Assembly: GCA_035294085.1 (NCBI GenBank)
Contig: DATGLP010000029.1
Location: 19,744-83,743 of the forward strand
From: Acidimicrobiales bacterium
GTDB lineage: Bacteria; Actinomycetota; Acidimicrobiia; Acidimicrobiales; Bog-793
DNA length: 64,000 bases
Reading direction: 5' to 3'
This document shows, piece after piece, positions 42,877-49,800 of the stretch. Position 1 is the first letter of the stretch. Every line of letters begins with the position of its first letter. Below the pieces are notes generated by a model that was not told the DNA's origin, did not search any database, and saw only the letters and a program-made list of their open reading frames with translations. Made by a program: the position numbers and the translations under genes.

Positions 42877-43553
42877 TGGTCACCCGCCGCCGCCTCGCGC
42901 CCCCGACCGTCGTCTGCCTCGTCCGCCACGCCTCGACCCCGACGACGGGCAAGGTGCTCCCGGGCCGCGCGCCCGGCCTCCACCTCTCGGCCGAGGGGAG
43001 GGAGGAGGCCGAGCGCACCGCCACCCGCCTCGCCGGGCTGCGCGGCCTGGCCGCGCTCTACACCTCCCCGCTCGAGCGCGCGAGGGAGACGGCGGCGGTG
43101 ATCGGCCGGGCCACGGGCCTGCGTCCTCGCGTCGAGCGCGGCCTCCTCGAGTGCGACTTCGGCGAGTGGACCGGCGCCGAGCTCGCCGTACTGAGCCGCT
43201 CGCCCGAGTGGCCGGTCGTCGTCTCGCGCCCCTCGACGTTCCGCTTCCCCGGCGGCGAGTCCTTCGTCGAGCTCGAGGCGCGCGTCGTGACGACCATCGA
43301 GCGCCTCGTCGGCCGCCACCAGGGCGAGGTGATCATCGCGGTGAGCCACGCCGACCCGATCAAGGTCGCGCTCGGCCACGCCCTCGGCGCGCCGCTCGAC
43401 GCGATGCAGCGCATCCAGGTCTCGCCCGCCTCGGTGAGCGCGATCGCCTACGGCCCGCGCGGCCCCCTCGTGCTCGCGCAGAACGTCGCCGACGGCCTCC
43501 AGACGCTTCGCGTCCTCGGCGCCCACGGCGCGACGCGAGGGCGCAGCCGATGA
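42876..43553 (+). CDS. Histidine-phosphatase-family phosphomutase (MSMEG_4193-like)
   Basis: The 225-residue product has the phospho-His motif VCLVRHASTPTTGKVLPGRAPGLHLS, a YTSPLERARETA segment, ECDFGEWTG, and the second catalytic His in AVSHADPIKVAL. This is the actinobacterial MSMEG_4193 subgroup of the phosphoglycerate-mutase fold; the substrate is not established. It is the first gene of the conserved trio phosphomutase-DUF3090-SCO1664 and overlaps the DUF3090 gene by 4 bp (ATGA). Confidence 0.9.
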   Translation: MVTRRRLAPPTVVCLVRHASTPTTGKVLPGRAPGLHLSAEGREEAERTATRLAGLRGLAALYTSPLERARETAAVIGRATGLRPRVERGLLECDFGEWTGAELAVLSRSPEWPVVVSRPSTFRFPGGESFVELEARVVTTIERLVGRHQGEVIIAVSHADPIKVALGHALGAPLDAMQRIQVSPASVSAIAYGPRGPLVLAQNVADGLQTLRVLGAHGATRGRSR

Positions 43554-44053
43554 GGGCTCGCTTCGAGTTCGCGCAGCCGGAGCGCGTCAGCGTCGGCACG
43601 ATCGGGCCGGTCGGCCAGCGGGCGTTCTTCCTCCAGGCTCGCCAGGGTGCCGAGCTCCTCACGCTGAAGCTCGAGAAGCAGCAGGTGGCTGCGCTGTCCC
43701 AGCGCCTCGGCGAGCTGCTGCAGCGGCTCCCGCGCGCCGGCGAGCTCCCGGCGGACGCTGCCGGGACCCTCGAGGCCTTCGGCGAGGCGGACTTCGTCGT
43801 CGGCGCCCTCGCCCTCGCCTACGACGCGCGCGACGACCGCATCGTCGTCCTCGCGGAGGAGCTCGTCGGCGAGGACGAGGAGGGCGCCGAGGCGCGCCTC
43901 GCCCTCACCCGGGAGCAGGCGGGCGCCCTCGCGATCGAAGGGGTCCGCCTCGTCGAGGCCGGTCGCCCGCCGTGCCCGCTGTGCGGCTTCCCGCTCGACC
44001 CGAGGGGCCACGCGTGCCCGAGGACGAACGGCCACCGGCCGCCGCTGACCTGA
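43550..44053 (+). CDS. DUF3090 family protein
   Basis: The 167-residue product begins RFEFAQPERVSVGTIGPVGQRAFFLQARQGAELLTLKLEKQQVAALSQRLGELL, the DUF3090 signature, and ends in a zinc-ribbon-like C-terminus (CPLCGFPLDPRGHACPRTNGH). Function unknown; it is found almost only in actinobacteria, always next to the phosphomutase and the SCO1664 kinase-like protein, as here. ATG overlaps the preceding stop. Confidence 0.92.
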   Translation: MRARFEFAQPERVSVGTIGPVGQRAFFLQARQGAELLTLKLEKQQVAALSQRLGELLQRLPRAGELPADAAGTLEAFGEADFVVGALALAYDARDDRIVVLAEELVGEDEEGAEARLALTREQAGALAIEGVRLVEAGRPPCPLCGFPLDPRGHACPRTNGHRPPLT

Positions 44054-44751
44054 GCCCGGCGGAGTGGTTGGCGCTGCTGCGGCGCGGCGCCCTCGAGCTC
44101 GTCGGCCGGATGCCCTGGAGCTCGAACGCCACCTTCCTCGTCACGGTCAGGGGGGATCGGCTCGGTCGGGCCGTGTACAAGCCGGCGGGCGGCGAGCGCC
44201 GCCTGTGGGACTTCCCCGCCGGCCTGTACCGCCGGGAGGTCGCCGCCTACGAGCTCTCCGAGGCCCTCGGTCTCGGCGTCGTCCCCGAGACGGTGCTGCG
44301 GAGCGACGGGCCGCTCGGCGAGGGATCGCTCCAGCGCTTCGTCGAGGCGGACTTCGAGCAGCACTACTTCTCGCTGCTCGAGGACGAGCGGTACCACGCG
44401 GCGCTTCGTCGCGTCGCCGGCTTCGACCTCCTCGCCAACAACGCCGACCGCAAGGGCGGCCACCTGCTCGTCGACCGGGCCGGACGGGTCTACGCCATCG
44501 ACAACGGCCTGTGCTTCCACGCGCAGGCCAAGCTGCGCACCGTGATGTGGGACTTCGCCGGCGAGCCGCTGCCGGGCGAGCTCCTCGCCGGCTGCGAGGC
44601 GCTCGCGCGCCGCGTGCCGGAGGCCGTCGCCAGCCTCCTCAGCCCCGAGGAGTCCGAGGCGCTCGCGCGCCGCGCACGCGCCCTCCTCGAGCTCGGTACC
44701 TTCCCGGCGCCCGCCAGCGGCGAGCGCCCGTACCCCTGGCCGCTCGTGTGA
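44014..44751 (+). CDS. SCO1664 family protein (PI3/PI4-kinase-like fold)
   Basis: The 245-residue product has WSSNATFLVTV, AVYKPAGGERRLWDFP, a YRREVAAYELSEALG helix, FDLLANNADRKGGHLLVD and VYAIDNGLCFH, matching SCO1664-type proteins, which resemble lipid/protein kinases of the PI3/4K or HipA-like fold (N-D-K and IDN catalytic elements). The GTG at 44014 lies inside the end of the DUF3090 gene, a 40-bp overlap. Part of the conserved trio; real activity unknown. Confidence 0.88.
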   Translation: MPEDERPPAAADLSPAEWLALLRRGALELVGRMPWSSNATFLVTVRGDRLGRAVYKPAGGERRLWDFPAGLYRREVAAYELSEALGLGVVPETVLRSDGPLGEGSLQRFVEADFEQHYFSLLEDERYHAALRRVAGFDLLANNADRKGGHLLVDRAGRVYAIDNGLCFHAQAKLRTVMWDFAGEPLPGELLAGCEALARRVPEAVASLLSPEESEALARRARALLELGTFPAPASGERPYPWPLV

Positions 44752-44796
44752 GGCGACGGTAGCGGCGGCGGTAGGCGGGCCGGGGACCCTCGCGCC

Positions 44797-45198
44797 GTGC
44801 GGACGCCACGGTGCGGACGGGCGCGCGGCGCGCCCCTGCTCGACGCGGCCCCGCCCCGGCCCGTCCGCTTCGTCGATGCCCTCGTCGAGGCTGCGGTCGC
44901 GACGCAGCTCCTCGCCGGTCTCGGCGCCGTCTCCCGCCTCGCGCGCCCGTCGCTCGGGGCGCGGGTCCGTGCCGAGCAGGACCGGCTCGAGGCGGCGATC
45001 GCGGCCACGGCGGGCTCGCTGCCGCGCCAGGCGACCCTCGACGCGGTCGCGGCGCTGGAGGGGCTCGCCGGCGAGCTGCACGACGCGGGTGACCACCTCG
45101 CCGGCTTCGCGCTGGAGGGGATCGGCCAGCGCCTCCTCGAGGCGACGCTCGCCCCCCGGTCCGGCGGCCCGGGTCGCCGGCCGGGACCGAGGCGCTAG
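44797..45198 (+). CDS. Small helical protein of unknown function
   Basis: The 133-residue frame (GTG start) has a basic Pro-rich start and then ~90 residues of regular Ala/Leu helix (FVDALVEAAVATQLLAGLGAVSRL, DAVAALEGLAGELHDAGDHLAGFALEGIGQRLLEA). No recognised domain. Codon use is like its neighbours and the stop overlaps the promoter-like hexamer of msrB. Plausible but unproven. Confidence 0.5.
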   Translation: MRTPRCGRARGAPLLDAAPPRPVRFVDALVEAAVATQLLAGLGAVSRLARPSLGARVRAEQDRLEAAIAATAGSLPRQATLDAVAALEGLAGELHDAGDHLAGFALEGIGQRLLEATLAPRSGGPGRRPGPRR

Positions 45199-45201
45199 CC
45201 T
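45196..45201 (+). promoter_or_regulatory. -10-like TAGCCT, leaderless promoter for msrB
   Basis: TAGCCT lies 7 nt before the msrB ATG at 45209; its first three bases are the stop codon of the preceding gene. Confidence 0.45.
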
Positions 45202-45208
45202 GCCGCCG

Positions 45209-45604
45209 ATGGCGGGCGTGGAGCGCCTCGAGCTGAGCGAGGAGGAGTGGCGCCGCCGGCTCACGCCGGCCCAGTTCCACGTGCTGCGCGAGCGGGGAAC
45301 GGACCCGCCGTTCACCGGCGAGTACATCCACCCCGGGCGCCCCGGCACCTACCGGTGCGCGGGGTGCGGGGCTGCGCTGTTCGACGCGGCGTCGCAGTAC
45401 GACTCGGGGTCGGGCTGGCCGAGCTTCACCCGGCCGATCGACGCGTCGCTCGTCGAGCTGCGCGAGGACCGTAGCCACGGGATGGTGCGCACCGAGGTGG
45501 CCTGCGCCCGCTGCGGCGGCCACCTCGGCCACGTCTTCGACGACGGGCCGGCGCCCGAGGGCCGGCGGTGGTGCATCAACTCGACGAGCCTCGAGCTCGC
45601 CTAG
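45209..45604 (+). CDS. msrB: Peptide-methionine (R)-S-oxide reductase MsrB
   Basis: The 131-residue enzyme repairs oxidised methionine. It shows both zinc CxxC pairs (YRCAGCGAALF and EVACARCGGHLGHVF), the SGSGWPSF motif and the catalytic Cys in RWCINSTSLEL. Length is standard. A TAGCCT hexamer 7 nt upstream suggests a leaderless transcript. Confidence 0.96.
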   Translation: MAGVERLELSEEEWRRRLTPAQFHVLRERGTDPPFTGEYIHPGRPGTYRCAGCGAALFDAASQYDSGSGWPSFTRPIDASLVELREDRSHGMVRTEVACARCGGHLGHVFDDGPAPEGRRWCINSTSLELA

Positions 45605-45681
45605 GCGCAGCGGCGCGAACTGTCACGCAACTGCAACCTCGCCGCGCTCACGCCGTCGTGCTGGTCCGTCATGATCGTGGT

Positions 45682-46065
45682 GTGGAGTTGCGAGAGCTAT
45701 CGGTTGGAGGGCACGAGGACCCGGTGACGGCGCTGCCGACCCCGGCCGAGATCCTGGCCAACCCGGACCGCGACCGTTTCCTCGTGCTCGAGTCCTGCCA
45801 CAGCACGTGGCTGTTCGACACCGTCGACCGCCGCTTCTGCCGGGTGCTCAAGTCCGCTCGCCAGCAGTCGTCGGTGGTGACCGACTGGCGCCCCTACGAC
45901 CGCCTCGTCCTGCAGGACGACTCCGACGCGTTCGTCGTCTTCCTCGACGCCTCGGGGACGCGGCTGCTGCGGTCCTGGCGTCACACCGCGCACTGCGACC
46001 AGTGCGGTGGGGAGGTCACCGCCGAGATGTCCCTCGAGGACCTCCGCCGCGTCGCGCGCGCCTGA
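45682..46065 (+). CDS. Small protein of unknown function with CxxC
   Basis: The 127-residue product has a compact alpha/beta core (RDRFLVLESCHSTWLFDTVDRRFCRVLK, DWRPYDRLVLQDDSDAFVVFLDASGTRLLRSWRHT) and a C-terminal HCDQCGGE. Actinobacterial-looking but not a family I know. GTG 45682 is preceded by CATGAT 6 nt upstream, the leaderless spacing; a later GTG at 45724 is possible. Its transcript probably ends at the hairpin at 46095. Confidence 0.6.
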   Translation: MELRELSVGGHEDPVTALPTPAEILANPDRDRFLVLESCHSTWLFDTVDRRFCRVLKSARQQSSVVTDWRPYDRLVLQDDSDAFVVFLDASGTRLLRSWRHTAHCDQCGGEVTAEMSLEDLRRVARA

Positions 46066-46094
46066 GCGGCGCTCCCCCCCTAGCCGCCGCGCGC

Positions 46095-46130
46095 CTCCCC
46101 CGGCCCCCGACCACTCGGGGGCCGGGGGAG
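46095..46130. terminator. Strong GC-rich terminator hairpin
   Basis: CTCCCCCGGCCCCCGA (46095-46110) and TCGGGGGCCGGGGGAG (46115-46130) form a perfect 16-bp stem with a CCAC loop, 30 bases after a stop codon and 56 bases before bpa. There is no long U-tract (TCCCGTTCCG follows). Confidence 0.7.
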
Positions 46131-46186
46131 TCCCGTTCCGCACCGGCGGTGCGGCCGCACCCACTCGGCGCGCGAGACTCGGAGCC

Positions 46187-46702
46187 ATGAGCGAGAACGA
46201 GAGCGAACCCCGCCAGCCCTTCGTGGTCGTGCAGCCGGGCGTCGAGGAGCGGCGAACGGACGCGCCGGGGGAGGACGCCGAGCGGCGCGAGGAGTCCGTC
46301 GAGGCGGTCGAGCAGCCTGCCAAGGTGATGCGGATCGGCTCGATGATCAAGCAGCTCCTCGAGGAGGTGCGCCAGGCCCCGCTCGATACGGCGAGCCGCC
46401 AGCGCCTGAAGGAGATCTACGAGCACTCCGTCCACGAGCTCGCCCAGGGACTGTCCCCGGACCTCGTCGCCGAGCTCGACCGTCTCGCGCTGCCGTTCAG
46501 CTCCGACGAGCCGAGCGACTCCGAGCTGCGCATCGCCCAGGCGCAGCTCGTCGGCTGGCTCGAGGGCCTCTTCCACGGCATCCAGGCGGCGCTGTTCGCC
46601 CAGCAGGTGGCGGCCCAGAGCCAGCTCGCCGAGATGCGCCGAGCGAGCCTGCCCGCGGCCGCGGCGCCGGAGCAGCGGCCGCGCACGGGGCCGTACCTCT
46701 AG
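46187..46702 (+). CDS. bpa: Bacterial proteasome activator (Bpa/PafE)
   Basis: The 171-residue product matches Bpa: a disordered acidic N-terminus, VMRIGSMIKQLLEEVRQAPLDTASRQRLKEIYEHSVHELAQGLSPDLVAELDRLALPF, a long C-terminal helix, and a penultimate Tyr motif at the end (GPYL; the usual form is GQYL). The tail docks into the 20S proteasome to open its gate without ATP. The gene implies that the organism has a proteasome. Start at ATG 46187 after GGAG. Confidence 0.93.
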   Translation: MSENESEPRQPFVVVQPGVEERRTDAPGEDAERREESVEAVEQPAKVMRIGSMIKQLLEEVRQAPLDTASRQRLKEIYEHSVHELAQGLSPDLVAELDRLALPFSSDEPSDSELRIAQAQLVGWLEGLFHGIQAALFAQQVAAQSQLAEMRRASLPAAAAPEQRPRTGPYL

Positions 46703-46784
46703 CACCTCGGGCGCCTCGGCGAGCCCGGGCCGGCGCCGCGAGGGCGCGCTATCCTCGCCGCGGCTCGAATGACAGCGCTGTGAT

Positions 46785-46829
46785 TCGTCCACAGGCGGTG
46801 GACCGAGCGTGTGGACGGGCTGTGGAGGG
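46785..46829. promoter_or_regulatory. Cluster of DnaA-box-like sequences in the dnaE leader
   Basis: TCGTCCACA (46785-46793), TGTGGACGG (46810-46818, reverse orientation) and TGTGGAGGG (46821-46829) resemble the actinobacterial DnaA box TTGTCCACA with one to three mismatches, all within 45 bp directly before the dnaE start. A TATCCT (46750-46755) upstream may be the -10. Confidence 0.35.
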
Positions 46830-46835
46830 GCGGGG

Positions 46836-49800
46836 ATGACCGGGTCGGGAGGGGCGAGGTCGTTCGCCCACCTGCACCAGCACACCGAGTACTCGATGCT
46901 CGACGGGGCGGCCCGCGTGGCCGACCTCGTCGCTGCCGCCGCGGCGGACGGCCAGCCGGCCCTCGCGATCACCGACCACGGCAACATGTACGGGGTCCTC
47001 GACTTCTACAAGGAGTGCCGCTCGCGAGGCGTCACCCCGATCATCGGCACCGAGGCGTACATGGCCGCCAACTCGCGCGCCGAGCGGCCGGTGCGGCGCG
47101 GCCGGCTGGACGACACGGGCGGGGAGGGAGAGCGCGGCGAGAAGCTCTACTACCACCTCACGCTGCTCGCCGAGACGACCGAGGGCTACCGCAACCTCAT
47201 GAAGCTCTCGTCGGCCGCCTACCTCGAGGGCTACTACTACAAGCCGCGCGTCGACTGGGAGCTCCTCGAGCGCTACCGCGGGGGGATCATCGCGACGACC
47301 GGCTGTCTCGGGGGCGTCGTCCTGCAGGCGCTGCTCGCCGGCGACGTCGCCGAGGCTCGCCGCCTGGCGGGCCGCCTGCAGGACATCTTCGGGCGCGACG
47401 GGCTCTTCGTCGAGCTGCAGGACCACGGCCTGCCCGACCAGCGGCGGACGAACCCCCAGCTCCTCGAGATCGCCCGCTCGATCAGGGCGCCCATCGTGGC
47501 GACGAACGACGGCCACTACTGTCGGCGCGAGGACGCGGCCGCGCACGACGCCCTGCTGTGCGTGCAGACCGGGGCGACGATCGACGACCCGAAGCGCTTC
47601 AAGTTCGAGGGCGAGGAGCACTACCTGAAGAGCGCGGCCGAGATGCGCCAGCTCTTCGCCGAGCTGCCCGAGGCGTGCGACAACACCCTGTGGATCGCGG
47701 AACGGGCCCGGGTCGAGATCGAGCTCGGCAAGCCCACGCTGCCCGAGTTCCCGGTGCCCCCGGACTTCGTGCGCGACACCTACGAGGCCTCGGCGACCGC
47801 CTACCTGCGGCACCTCACCTTCGAGGGGGCCGCCGAGCGCTACGGGACGCCCCTGCCGAGCGCGGTGTCCGAGCGGCTCGACTACGAGCTCGACGTCATC
47901 GCCTCGATGGGCTTCTCCGCCTACTTCCTCGTCGTCTGGGACCTCATCCGCCACGCGCGGGAGCAGAAGATCCGCGTCGGCCCGGGGCGCGGGTCGGCTG
48001 CCGGCTGCTGCGTCGCGTACTGCCTGCGCATCGTCGACCTCGACCCGATCCGCTACGACCTGCTCTTCGAGCGCTTCTTGAACCCCGGCCGCAAGCAGAT
48101 GCCGGACATCGACATGGACTTCGACGAGCGCTACCGGGGCGAGATGATCCGCTACGCCTCCGAGCGCTACGGCTGGGACCGGGTGGCCCAGATCGTGACC
48201 TTCTCCACCATCAAGGCGCGCGCCGCCGTGCGGGACGGGGCGCGGGTGCTCGGGCTGCCCTACGCGGTCGGCGACCGGGTCGCGAAGGCGATGCCACCGC
48301 TCATCATGGGGCGAGACACGCCGCTGCGCGCCTGCCTCGAGCGCGTGGAGGGCTACGAGGACGGCTACGCCGCCGCGAGCGGCCTGCGCGAGATGTACGA
48401 GTCGGACCCGGAGGCCCGCCGGGTGATCGACATCGCGAAGGGCCTCGAGGGCCTCCGGCGCCAGGACGGCATCCACGCGGCGGCCGTCGTCATCACGCAC
48501 GAGCCCCTCACCGAGTACCTCCCGATCCAGCGCAAGCCGGAGCCGGGGGGCGCCCCGGAGGACGCGCCGATCGTCACCCAGTACGAGATGCACGGGGTCG
48601 AGGAGCTCGGCCTGCTGAAGATGGACTTCCTCGGCCTGCGCAACCTCTCGGTCATCGAGACGGCGCTCGACCTCATCGAGGAGTCCACCGGCGAGCGCCC
48701 AGACATCGACGCCATCCCGCTCGACGACGAGGCCACCTTCGAGATGCTGCGCCGGGGCGACTCGATCGGCGTGTTCCAGCTCGAGGGCGGGCCGATGCGC
48801 GCCCTCATGCGCTCGCTCGCGCCGACCTGCTTCGACGACGTCGCCGCGCTCGTCGCCCTCTACCGGCCCGGGCCGATGGCCGCCAACATGCACCGCGACT
48901 ACGCGGAGCGGAAGAACGGCCGCCAGCCGGTGACCTACCTCCACCCCGACCTCGAGCCGATCCTGCGCGAGACCTACGGGCTCATGATCTACCAGGAGTC
49001 GGTGATGCGCGTCGCCCAGCGCTTCGCCGGCTACAGCCTGGAGGAGGCCGACAACCTGCGCAAGGCCTGCCTGCCGGCGGGCACCCTCCTGCTCACCACG
49101 GCGCGCGGCTACGTCCCGATCGAGCGCCTCCTCGACCTCGAGGACCGCCGCGTCCAGACCGTCGACCTCGAGCGCGCGAGCGCGCGCCACGCCGAGGTCG
49201 CCGACGTCTGGCCGGTCGGGGTGAAGCCCGTCTACGAGCTGCGGACCTCGACCGGCTACGCGATCCGCGCCAGCGCCGAGCACCGCTTCCTCGTGGAGGG
49301 CGAGTGGCGCGAGCTGCGCTCGCTGTCCCCCGGCGACCTCGTCGCGGTCGCGGCGCGCACGCTCGGCGGCGGCGCGGCCGCACCGGAGGCGCCCGAGGTC
49401 GACCTCGCCGCGCTGTGGCTCGGCCAGCTCGCCGCCGACGGCGAGCGAGCCGCCCGCTTCGAGCCGGGGGACCCCGAGCTCCTCGAGGCGTTCTGCGCTG
49501 CGTTCGAGCAGCACTTCGGCAGGCCCGCCGGCCGCTCGGGCGCTGCGGACGGCCGTCCCGGCGTCGTGCTCGAGGAGGCGGAGCTCGCCGAGCTCGGCGC
49601 CCTCGCCGGCGGGCCGGGCGCCCCGGCGGGGAGGTCGGTCCCCGCCAGGCTCGTCGGCGCGCCGCTCGCCTCGGTCGAGCGCTTCCTCGGCCTGCTCTTC
49701 TGCGCGGGCGGCCGGGCGCAGCCCGACGGCGCCCTCCTCCTCGCGCCGAGCGAGGCGCTCGGTCGGACGCTGAAGCGCCTGCTCCTGCGCTGCGGGCTCC

